Source: Plasmopara viticola (taxonomy: Eukaryota; Oomycota; Peronosporomycetes; Peronosporales; Peronosporaceae). From it: a stretch of DNA of 64,000 nt. Location: assembly GCA_001695595.3 (NCBI GenBank), contig MBPM02000018.1, positions 310,001 to 374,000 on the forward strand, given 5' to 3'. A model generated the notes under the pieces. That model saw only the letters and a program-made list of their open reading frames with translations. It did no database searches and was not told the origin of the DNA. The position numbers were made by a program, and so were the translations under genes. Position 1 is the stretch's first letter. Each line of letters starts with the position of its first letter. Shown here piece after piece: positions 20,985 to 30,461 of this stretch.

Positions 20985-22150
20985 CCCACCCATCTATACA
21001 GCTATTGTGTTGAAAGCAAACCATTCTGCCTTCACGAAGACGTTCTCATCAGTGGTCAAGTACGTGACGCAGCGCATAATGATTGCAATCTTCGATGTAC
21101 TTTGACTGGGCTAGCTGGACGTGTTCACACGGTGATTTGAAGGAAAAGAAGATTGCGCGGTTCCTGAAGGTGTCAATGTCGATGAAGGCTTTGACTACTT
21201 CGAGCTGTTTACGGCCTAAAACAAGATTTGCGGATATGATAAGAACCTTTCCATGAATTTATATGCTTCATTGAATTTCAAGTATCCATTTTGGCCCGTG
21301 TCTTATTTTTAGATCTCGAATGAGTGCGTTCTAATGCTGGTCTATGTTGACGATGTGTTGGTGACAGGAACTCGACAAAAGTGATTGTGCTTTCAAAGAA
21401 TGACTTAAAGGCGCGTTTTAAAGTGACTGATAATGGGAAATGCGCGTTCGTATTGTGCATTGAGCTGGTCGACAACGACAAGGGTAGTGTGACGACGTTT
21501 CAGCGAAGCTACATCAACACTGTTCTTAAGCTTTTGGCATTAACGACAGCAAAGCCGTCCCCAACCCAACGAGCATTAGCACTAGACACACACCAAGGAA
21601 CGCGACAACCAAAATCGACGTCCCATTCCTTAAAGCATTGAGGTATTTATGCACTTAATTACTGCGAATCAACCGGCTACGGCTTGCGCTTCATGTAGAA
21701 CCCACAATTCGAACACTGAGTGGCGGTCAACCGTATTCTGCGATACTTACAAGGCACCAAGTCGCATGGTAATAACTTTAAGCTCAGCGAAAAAGTAGGC
21801 TTTTGCGATCGCTCGGATGCAAACTGGGCCGGTGATCATTCAGATCGGAATTCGACTTCGGTCAATGCATATTTTCAAAATGGGTGCTCGGGTGAGCTGG
21901 AGAAGCAAGATACGGTCAAGCGTGTCGATACCAAGTAGTGAAGCAGAGTAGATTGCGCTATGTTTGGCGATTCAAAGAGGCAAGAGGGTTCATCTCTTGC
22001 TGTGTGAAATTGTGAATACCGCAGCCAAGAAGCCCGGACCCGATCTCAAGATCATGGGAGACAACCAGTCGTGCTTCAAGATGATGAAAGATCCAGTAAT
22101 TCATCGTCGTGCCAAGCATACCTCACCACATTCGTGACGAAAATAAGCGT
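20985..22150 (+). mobile_element. Ty1/Copia RT and RNase H, second lineage
   Basis: Plus strand: Y-V-D-D-V-L-V-T-G-T with the catalytic block at 21343-21357, then an open stretch with L-K-A-R-F-K-V-T-D-N-G-K-C-A-F-V-L-C-I-E-L-V-D-N (21408-21480) and Q-R-S-Y-I-N-T-V-L-K. The RNase H part has R-I-L-R-Y-L-Q-G-T-K-S-H-G at 21730-21770, D-A-N-W-A-G-D near 21818, S-S-E-A-E near 21935-21950 and R-A-K-H near 22110. Wording differs clearly from the main family (LVTGT against LVIAS-type), so it is a separate lineage. Several stops make it non-functional. Confidence 0.8.
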
Positions 22151-22232
22151 GGATAAATCAAGCTGTTGAATTTCGATGATGTTAGCGAACATCATGCCTA
22201 AAAGACTACCAGGACTGCGTCACAAGGACTCA

Positions 22233-22278
22233 CGCTATGACACTGAGCGCTGAGCGCTGAGCGCTCAGTGTCATAGCG
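22233..22278. repeat. 19-bp perfect inverted repeat with 8-nt spacer
   Basis: Arms CGCTATGACACTGAGCGCT (22233-22251) and its exact reverse complement (22260-22278) flank the spacer GAGCGCTG. The centre also holds three overlapping TGAGCGC-type units. It lies about 80 bases past the Copia RNase H relic. It could form a strong stem in DNA or RNA. Confidence 0.97.
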
Positions 22279-23689
22279 TTTGTATTTGATCCTCCCGTCA
22301 CATCCCTTAGCTATAGAAGGATGCCTGTTTTGCGGGCCAGCCCAGCGAATATATCCCATTGTCGCCCAGCTGCATTTTCTTCATCGCGACTGATACCGGC
22401 GTGAATTACGTCGACGCTGTTTTACCCCATAATTTTTTTGAACACTTTTTTATTCAGGTCGACAATCTAACCAGTGCTCATTAATCATCCGATATCCGAG
22501 CCTTTGATGTCAGCGGCTGTATACTTTGAAGAAGGGAGACAGATAGAGTGTGTAAGCAATATGTTTAAAGTAGCTACGTTTTTTTTTAATTATTAAGTTT
22601 ATTCTTGCCTGTGACGGAGCTCGCTTTTATATGGCCAAGCACGCGTCAGCGGGTAAGACCTCGCTTTATAATCGCAATGGTTGGCATCTCTGTGCTCCAA
22701 GTCAGTAAGCTGTACAGCTGCGTAAGGCATCATACCGGTGTCAACACCGGCACTCTTAGCGCTATTCAACGGGTTTTTGTGTCTGAGTTCAAATGGAAGA
22801 ATGATTGAAATTTTGACGCATTTTAAGGGGCAAACGATGATTCTCACGACTCCACGATCCGCGGCATTCTTGTTGCGGACTATGCTTATCACGCTCAAGG
22901 ATTACTCGACCAGTTACGTGTCCAGATTTTCTGCACAAGATGACACAGAAGCTAAGCTGAAGTTTTGTTTCTCCAATGGTCACTCAATTTGTATTTGACG
23001 CGTTGGGACTCGCAGAGATTAAAGAAAAAGTGATCCCAGAGAGACATGGTCGAAAATACATTGGTCCTGCAAATCAGGTAACTAAGTATCACAATACAGC
23101 AGATAGAATTCGAAATTTGTCATTCATAAATTCACGTCTGGAACTTTGCGACGCATTATATAAGTCTGTTTGAGGTCTTAGAGCTATATGAGGTACCTAC
23201 GCACAAGACAAATCTTCTTCGCCACGGTTGCGACCAATTTTTTTGCTCAAGGCAGCTCATCTGTTATATCACGGATGTTGCATCAGCGCATACAGCAAAC
23301 CTCTCTCCTGGCAAGCTTGCTGCGCGAAGAAGCATTTGCTCTAGTACCTCGCACACGCAAGAGAATCTCTGTGCTTGGCGCATAAAAGACGTGGTGGTCA
23401 AGCGCACAGCATATCAAATTTTTGACACCTTTAGTCATCACCACCTCGTCCACTCTTGCGCATCGTCTGTTCGACAGTAATCTTCTTGCGCATCGCTAAT
23501 ATGTTACAACGCCTTTTGTACTAGTCCTAGAAAACCAAAACACTTCTGACGTTGTGCTGACCCTCCACCCTCAGAAGACTCAAAATTTACTTTTGCTGTA
23601 TTGTTAAGCGCATTTTTGATATCGAAGACATGCGTAACACCAATCTTGACGACGTTCCGCTGTAAAACTAAGTGTTGCAAAATATAATA
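22279..23689. other. 1.4 kb without a recognised gene
   Basis: Short open frames on both strands (for example 22599-22898 minus and 22976-23173 plus) do not match a family I know, and they overlap in opposite frames. No LTR box was found until about 23690. It could be a decayed host gene or an unrecognised repeat; the sequence does not say which. Confidence 0.3.
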
Positions 23690-23870
23690 GGAAATCAGGT
23701 CCTTAGCTTGCACAGAAACAAACGTTTACCCCAGCCACTCAAAGTGAGGGTTCAATCATCTTGGACATACCTATGCCGAACCATGATGTCATCGCTGCTT
23801 GATCGCGTCGTTGGACAACCGCCATCGGACAGCCGTCTTTATACAACCGTGAGCCGATATCGTGTTCGTG
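23690..23870 (-). repeat. Copia LTR-like segment
   Basis: AATCAGGTCCTTAGCTTGC near 23692 and the pair ATGATGTCATCGCTGC / CCGCCATCGGACAGCCGTC near 23783-23837 match in order the segment at 37495-37745 (GGTCCTTAG, GGCATCATCTTCG, CCGCCGTCGGACAC). Edges are uncertain. Confidence 0.5.
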
Positions 23871-23899
23871 TTCACTCGCTTTATACTGCTGTGCGAGAC

Positions 23900-24815
23900 G
23901 ATCTGTGAGCAACAACTTCTACATCTTTAACTTTAGACTCCAAGACAATTCCTAGTATTGTATTGTAGCAGCAACAATGAGATGATGCTAGCCAACATGT
24001 CTAAAGCTGGACAGAGCTTCCGAGCGACTTGATCGACCTTTATTTTCTCGCGTATGATGTGCTATTGGTTATAATTTTGGTCAGTAAAACAAGAGTGCGC
24101 CATCGCCAGCTGCTTTTGCTTCTCCTCCTGCATGCATCTGTTGTTCAAGCTAAAGACGAGGCCACTCGTACTGCTGCACGACTCAATATCTCGAGCTCTA
24201 TCAACATTTAAATACTTTAACATCGCTGTCATACCGCTTCGAGTGAATACAAGTCTATCCGTCTGGGTGGCATTGAAGTATAGCAGTATGCGCTTTGGAG
24301 CTGGCCAGGGTTTAGACAGGGATCATGAGCAAATTGGCTCAGATCATTCTCTGCTGATAGCACATTAACATGGCACGTTCTTCATCATGTCTTCGTGCTT
24401 GTATCTACCCTAGCACATGCTTATTGTCAGGTTCAATTGTGGATCTACAAAATCATGTGTCAAACTTGGGCAATATCGACTGAGAATCTTGGTTTGACGC
24501 ATCTTTGCCAGCGTGTGCTTTGTTGATAAATGTACATAGTCACTGCTGCTCGCCAAATATTAGTTTTCTACATAAAAAATTCCGAAAATCACGTTTCCAT
24601 CACTGCGCTTGCTATAGACACACTGATCGTACTTGGTCCTAGTAAAGGCCATATTGACCATGAATTCGTTCATTGTTTTCACATGCTTGAAACTGTGGGG
24701 TGAGCTTTTGAGCTTGCACACATACTCCGGTTAACTGGGGTCAGCGGTTGCTGCGCATTAATCTCTTCGTTCAGAACACCATTAAGAAACGCAGTCTTTG
24801 AATAAGGTCAAGCGT
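23900..24815 (-). mobile_element. Copia RT relic, minus strand, heavily decayed
   Basis: The minus strand at 24805-24740 reads K-T-A-F-L-N-G-V-L-N-E-E-I, the conserved RT start of the Copia palm, followed by Q-P-L-T-P and further RT-like blocks with stops every 20-40 codons. No catalytic Y-x-D-D motif survives. The rest down to 23900 is assigned by position only. Confidence 0.55.
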
Positions 24816-24839
24816 GGACTTTTTAGTACGAATGCCAAG

Positions 24840-25115
24840 AATATATACATGTACATAAGATCTTCAGCTCACAACTGCATGCTTTCCAAATCAATTGCTT
24901 CCCTTAGCCAATTACCAACCGAACCAAGTCGTCTGTAGTGTGCCTATCCGTGTGCCTACCCATGACGTCATCGTTGTTTATTCACACCATCAAGCATCCT
25001 CCAGCGGACAAACGTTATTAGAAAGTCGTGTACCGGTTCTTAACAATTCTCCACTCCTGGGAAAGACGTTTTTGCAGCTTCAATTTTGGCAGCGCCCCCC
25101 CCCCTCATGATGTAA
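24840..25115 (-). repeat. Copia LTR-like segment
   Basis: Carries CATGACGTCATCGTTG near 24960 preceded by GTGTGCCTATCCGTGTGCC, resembling the LTR boxes at 37670-37700. A C10-11 run lies at about 25094-25104. Assigned by similarity and position between two Copia relics. Confidence 0.4.
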
Positions 25116-25344
25116 GCTACGTGTACTCACACGCGAAGACTTTGCTGTCTCTAGTGCAGAATGCCAGTAGCTGTCCGACTAATCTTAGGACCGATTTCCA
25201 TACTCTAACTACACTATGGAGCTTTTTTATCAGTAGGGTGTCCAGAGCATCCTACTGCTACACACCCATTTAAGGCATGTGGGCAGGGCAGTCATTTACT
25301 AGATGTGATTACTGGACCACTTCAAGAGCTCATCTTTGGCTGCC

Positions 25345-25965
25345 TCAATTTGGGTCTTGTAGAGATACTTGCTTGAGCGAATAACCATATGAGCCACAGG
25401 GTTGGTCAATATATGACAGCTTGTGGTGCTTGTATATCAAGCTCGATCTAAAGTGTGGTGTAGGATGGACGTCGGCATGAGACCTACCAGCATTTCGTGT
25501 GTCAAGCAGTGTCCGAGTATTACTAAAATATCTTTCGCCTATACGCGCATGAAGTGATAGGAAATGCAAATGTGCTTGGTCCGTTCGAATACTGGAGGCT
25601 CTAAGCCAGCGCGCTGAAGCCTTGATAAGTTTTATAACTCTTGATCGCTTCATTGCTTGACATCTCGCAAAGGTATTATAGGAAAGACTTTACTTAAATT
25701 GCTTCATGAGCTGCCTCTCTAAATGCCATATGCTTAGCTTTTTTTGCTGGTTGTGCCACTGCCCGCCGTCTTTTGCTTCTCCAGCTGACGCATTCTCCAT
25801 TCATTATATGTGCGCAACAAACCCTTCTTTCTCGCGTTTCTCCATCGCCTACCTAACCTGCGTCTTAATAGCCTTAAATTTCTTGTTGTCCATTGCGACA
25901 TTTCTCGACACATCGGATCCGGTCAGGTAATTAAAGGTCTTGAATGTTTCTTGCACTTAAATGTA
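25345..25965 (-). mobile_element. Copia RNase H relic, minus strand
   Basis: From 25920 downward: a Y-x-D-A-G/x-V-G-D-G-E-T-R-E block, I-M-N-G-E-C-V-S-W-R-S-K-R-R-R-A-V-A-Q near 25810-25750, A-x-H-M-A-F-R-E-A-A-H-E-A-I, L-C-E-M-S-S-N-E-A-I-K and the S-I-R-T-D-Q-A-H-L-H-F-L region (25600-25550). Motif order is that of Copia RNase H. Stops are present. Confidence 0.7.
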
Positions 25966-27942
25966 CATAAAATCATCGCTGCTGCAGATTCTTCCTTCGG
26001 AAGCTATCAAGATTCAAAAGTCAAGAATTATGGTGCACTCAGCCATCTTGGAGAATTAGTACTACCTCAGCAGGGTACCCGGCGCCTGGCGTCTTCCTGG
26101 ATATGTAGACGCGGCTTCTGCCAATTATTTCTAGAGCTTTTGGGCGAGATGAAAATCTACTTCGTGGGGTCTCTGCAAACAGAAAATAATCGTATGCCTT
26201 TGCTGTTCGATTAAATGTTATATGGGCCTAAGGATGCGGCTGCATTCCCAGTTGATAGGCAAGAGAGCGCCTTTACGGCACTCAATATTTAAAAAAGGAT
26301 GCTTTGATGCTTCGGTGGTAGTGTCTACTGTGCAATTTTAGTCGGTGAAGCCCATGAGCTCCACTTTAATTTATCTAAGCCCCTTTTAGATCAAAAAGGC
26401 TGAGCTGGTAATAAAGAGTGGCCATGATTGTAGATGATCAGCTACGCGCTGCATTTTCGCTATCGGCCGTGCTAAACGCCAAGCACTCGATCTTGAAACT
26501 ACTCCATCTGAGATTATTTTATTCCGTGAACATATATAGGAACAGGTGAGACCAGCGTTGCTGCTGGCGACATTTAATATTTGTCCTTGCTCACGCTTTC
26601 CTGCAAGTAAAGTAGGCATAAGCCCTAGAAATTCTCATGAAATCAGAAAGTTGACGGCCTTGATTGTTGAAGCACCCTTCCCGAAGCAAGTCAAGGTGGC
26701 TGTGTCTAAAAGTAAGCCCGCCTCACTACGCTCTTTCAATGTAGGCAGAGACGGTCGGAGATGCGAACAAATTGCTCTTCAAACGGAGTACAGCCACAGC
26801 TGGGCTTGCTTTTCAGCATTGGGCAATTGCTAGCGAATAAGTCCATGTGTAGTGGATCTGTACGACACGCCGACTTTGTTTAGTCTCAGCCGACTAAAAT
26901 GGTGCCGTGCGGAGCAAGCCAGCATCAGAGCGAACTGCGCGTCCGACAGATGCAGAAAAGCGCTCTTATTGATCCCGAAACGTTTTCGAAGGTTCATGTG
27001 GACGATCTTTCTGTAAAGACGTGGAATTTCTACCAAGTCTGACGGGATCTAACAGCGCCATATACAGAAATTTCGTGCAGGAAGAAAACGATCGTTTGGT
27101 GAGCGAACCTTCAATATCTCTGTTCATTAACTTTTCATGACCAACTATATTTAATTCTGCTATTCAGACAGGGATTACATATTAGTGAGAAATTATTACG
27201 TAGAATTACTACTTTAATGGTTGACCTAAAAAATTGAATCAAAAGCGAAGATCTTTAAAATTGAGTAGACTGCAGCAATTTCGAATTGGCAAGGCAAATT
27301 CGCGAGTACTCAATCAAGTTGTAGCGCTCGTACACTTTGTTGTCATTCTGAAGGGCAAGCGAGAGACTTTTGGAGTCGCGTCATGCCACCTGATATCGCA
27401 GAAAAAAATGATTTGATCATGTAAACGCAGCAATTAATTTGCTTGCGAAAATCTATAGCGATAAGTGTTCGTCCCCGTGTGGATCCTTGTCAAATAAGGC
27501 ATGACAGCGAAGTATGAAACTGGCCTATAAATGAGGTGTCAAAGGAGATGCCGCCTGATTTCTGTAGTATGCACTCAAAGAAAATGCCGCCTAATTTCTA
27601 TAGCATGCATTTGTAATCTTGATCAATCCAGTGCAAAGCTTGTAGTCAATATCGGCATACGAATGAGCAGCATTTAGATAGAAAAGATTGCCACGAAGCA
27701 ATCTCCTGTAACATGGATGTAAGCTAAGCTTCAGAAGAAAGGAATTAAACGGGTAGAAATATAAAGACGAGTTTTGTGATAAAAATTAAACTCCCTGTAA
27801 CCGGTTTGCACAGCGGCCGTTTCTCAATTGGTCAAAACTCTCACTCTCGATCTACTATCCGACTTGCTCTTGTTTTTGGCGGCGGCAACTTTTTAGCGGC
27901 AGTTTTTAGCGAACTGCTTAAGCTCCAAGAATCCGAAGCAAC
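25966..27942. other. 2 kb without a recognised gene
   Basis: No family could be recognised. Two moderately long readings oppose each other: 26546-26833 (plus) and 26830-27036 (minus, rich in Leu, Arg and His). The last 200 bases before 27943 are AT-rich and must contain the promoter and 5' leader of the choline kinase gene, but no specific element (TATA or initiator) stands out. Confidence 0.35.
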
Positions 27943-29398
27943 ATGTCAGAACCCGGTGAGGCAACGGCAGATGTGGATGAAAGAGGAGAAAATCATTTTT
28001 TGACAGTGTCTGGCTTGTAGTCGTGTACCTAAACAATGCAAACATGTGCCTAAACTATGCGGTGGACGCCGGGGGTGCCAACGAATTTGATGACGTTAAG
28101 TATGTCGTCAAGCAGATCTGCTCCCACTGGTAAGATGACGTATTCACCCGGTGAAGTAATTGCTCTGTCATAAATTGCTTTGCTTATTGTACTGTGCTAA
28201 ACGATTCGTCAAATATGGCAGGAAGGACGTTGCAAATTGTGAGATTTCCGTTAAGATTATTGTCGGCGGTATCACCAACCGCCTCTATCGCCTCTTGTGG
28301 GGGAGTAAGGTGCGAGGTGAATTGGATATTAAATCTGTAAATTATTGACGACTGAATTGCTGATCATGTGCTGTTGCAGTCGGTCCTTGTGCGGGTGTAC
28401 GGTAATAACACGGAAAAGTTTATAGATCGCACCGTTGAAAACAGTACGCTGTACAATTATCCCACTTTAACTGGTAACTTGCTGAAACTTAATTTGCTCT
28501 CGCAGCGCTATTCGCCTTGCTGTCTAAGCGTGGTTTTGCACCCACATACTATGGTCGATTCAAAAATGGCCGCATTGAAGGCTGGCTGGACGCAAGACCA
28601 CTCGAGCCACAGGAGATGGGCCAAACCCAACCTATTAACTACTTGCAGATGATTGGCCGCGAGCTGGGTACAATGCATATTATGGACGTCCCTCTGGATC
28701 GCACGCCAATGTTGTGGACTAAACTTATGCATTTTGAGAAGCTCGCGTCGGAAATTGAGCTCAAGGATCCGGATAAAAATGCAGCATTGGAAAAGATTAA
28801 TCTTGCAGGTTTGCGTCAGAGTTTAAAGTGGCTTATGTCAGTGCTTCCTTCGAACCAGAATCAAAACGGCAAGGACCTTATAAGTGATCTTGATACAGAT
28901 GAGATTACAAAGCAGGCCGTTACATTCGCGTCCGACGTCGTGTGTTCCCACAATGATCTGCTAAGTGGCAACGTATTGCACAATCCAGAATGGAATCGCG
29001 TCCAGATTATTGATTACGAGTACGGCGGCTATAATTTTCGCGGATTCGACTTTGCCAACCACTTTTGCGAATATTGTGGTTTCGAGTTAACTCTAGCGCT
29101 GTACCCCAGTATTGAACAACAGTTTGGCTTTTTCAGGGCGTACATGAGTACTGCGGCGCCTGAGATGTTGGCCCAGTTGGAAGTTGACCGGGATTCAGAG
29201 GCGTTTTTCCGCGCCTTATATGACGTTGTGAACCGCTATGTACTTGCTTCTCACCTGTTCTGGGGCTTTTGGGCTTTGGTTCAGGCGGCATACTCCAAGA
29301 TTGACTTTGACTTTCTTCTGTATGCAGCCAAGCGCTTTGATGCCTTCGATTTGCAGCGTAACATTCTCGTCAAAGTAAAAGACGAAAATAGAAGTTAA
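27943..29398 (+). CDS. Choline/ethanolamine kinase, five exons
   Basis: Phosphorylates choline or ethanolamine with ATP, the first step of the CDP-choline/CDP-ethanolamine (Kennedy) pathway, in the cytosol. My model is 27943-27955, 28021-28129, 28222-28309, 28380-28443 and 28506-29398, about 388 residues, a normal length. All introns (65, 92, 70 and 62 nt) are GT-AG and phases agree. Residues near 60-92 give I-V-G-G-I-T-N-R-L-Y and the V-L-V-R-V-Y-G nucleotide-binding block. The kinase Brenner motif is H-N-D-L-L-S-G-N (H240, D242), and the family motif I-D-Y-E-Y-G-G-Y-N-F-R-G-F-D follows (D261). F-A-P-T-Y-Y-G-R-F and G-W-L-D-A-R-P-L are also conserved. The first 13-nt exon is the weakest part; an alternative start is the ATG at 28044. 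Substrate preference cannot be told. It is convergent with the next gene, 234 bases apart. Confidence 0.92.
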
Positions 29399-29632
29399 CG
29401 GGTCAACAGTAAAACTCATACTGTCAAAATCGACGAGTCCGCCTGTAATGATTGCGAAATAGAATGCATTATTAGTTGCCTCCTCTGATGTTAGTATCGC
29501 ACAAACGTAGCATAGAGTGAGTGACGTCGACCAGAAGAATGGTTCTAGCCAACAGTAATTTGCTCCAATTCTTGCCTCATCGAACTCTATCCTTGGTATT
29601 TGTGGTGTCCAATCCAAAGTATTACGCACTGT

Positions 29633-30382
29633 TTACCGCTTGCGCTTGACATCACCCGACATCTCGAGACTCATGTCAAATGGCGGCAGGTTCTCAAGGG
29701 ATGTGGACTCGCTGGTCTTCTTAAAATAGCGGTTGATAATAACTGCCGGTTTCTCTGGCATTGTGAGCGTAAGTTTAACATGCATGCGACCCCGCGGGTC
29801 GAGTGTACGAATGTCTGTGAGCTCGCCACGAAAGCCTGAGAGCTGAGTAATGGTCTTGATCTGCGAGGCGTCGCCCGTAACTGTGATAAGATTGTTTTTT
29901 ACATTGACCTCCTGGCCGAATTTTAGCTGTTTGGTCTCGGTAAAAATGCGCGTGCGACGCGTAATCACAAAGTCTCCAGGCGTCTGATTGATAATTACCA
30001 TAAGGTCGAGCTTGTCTGCAGCTTGACGAGCGATGAGCGGCAATCCCATGGCCTCCAGATAATCGTTGGTCGAGTCCGAGTCGTCGCGGTCAAGAGACCA
30101 GCGTCCCGACAACTGCAAAGCTCCTGCTCCTGCCATGTTGGAGATAATAGCCGCAGCATTTGCATTGGGCAGCACTACACTGCCCCCACCCACAGATACT
30201 GCTGGCTTAAAGGCAGCGTTGCGCACGTGACTGAGATTCATTTGGCCTAACTGGTTCATGGACACAGCAGAAGGCTGTGTTGCTGCTGATCCGTTGGAAG
30301 CTTTCGCACGTGGTGGCATCGCGATAGAGTTGCCTACAACGCTCGTGGCGTTGGCCGCATGCAAATTAGACGCATTTTTCAT
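29633..30382 (-). CDS. Lipocalin/FABP-like beta-barrel protein
   Basis: A 249-residue uninterrupted protein. Residues about 1-88 are a low-complexity Ala/Ser/Asn/Gly leader without a clear signal peptide. From about 90 to 235 it reads like a cytosolic fatty-acid-binding (calycin) barrel: L-S-G-R-W (93-95, the G-x-W signature), D-Y-L-E-A-M-G-L-P-L-I-A-R (about 108-118), alternating hydrophobic strands and G-Q-E-V. The last residues are basic (K-R-K-R). FABP proteins are usually about 130 residues, so the N-terminal extension is odd. A ligand cannot be named. It lies 79 bases after the stop of the CLC gene on the same strand, so its promoter must be very short or shared. The fold call rests on pattern, not on a search. 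Confidence 0.65.
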   Translation of the reverse strand: MKNASNLHAANATSVVGNSIAMPPRAKASNGSAATQPSAVSMNQLGQMNLSHVRNAAFKPAVSVGGGSVVLPNANAAAIISNMAGAGALQLSGRWSLDRDDSDSTNDYLEAMGLPLIARQAADKLDLMVIINQTPGDFVITRRTRIFTETKQLKFGQEVNVKNNLITVTGDASQIKTITQLSGFRGELTDIRTLDPRGRMHVKLTLTMPEKPAVIINRYFKKTSESTSLENLPPFDMSLEMSGDVKRKR

Positions 30383-30461
30383 ATTATTGAATGAACTACT
30401 TCATCCGAATGTAAATTTTGACGAGAAAAGTAAAGTATTCATATTGCGAGTTTTCTGCACG

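Noticed and set aside
24029..24211. A short plus-strand reading with a hydrophobic Leu-rich stretch that could pass for a secreted effector
   Set aside because: No RxLR, EER or LFLAK motif, no promoter context, and the opposite strand reads as Copia RT remains. The Leu run comes from antisense of transposon DNA.
28368..28652. A separate 94-codon gene overlapping choline kinase
   Set aside because: It results from reading through the 62-nt intron 28444-28505; with the intron removed, the exons join in the kinase frame.
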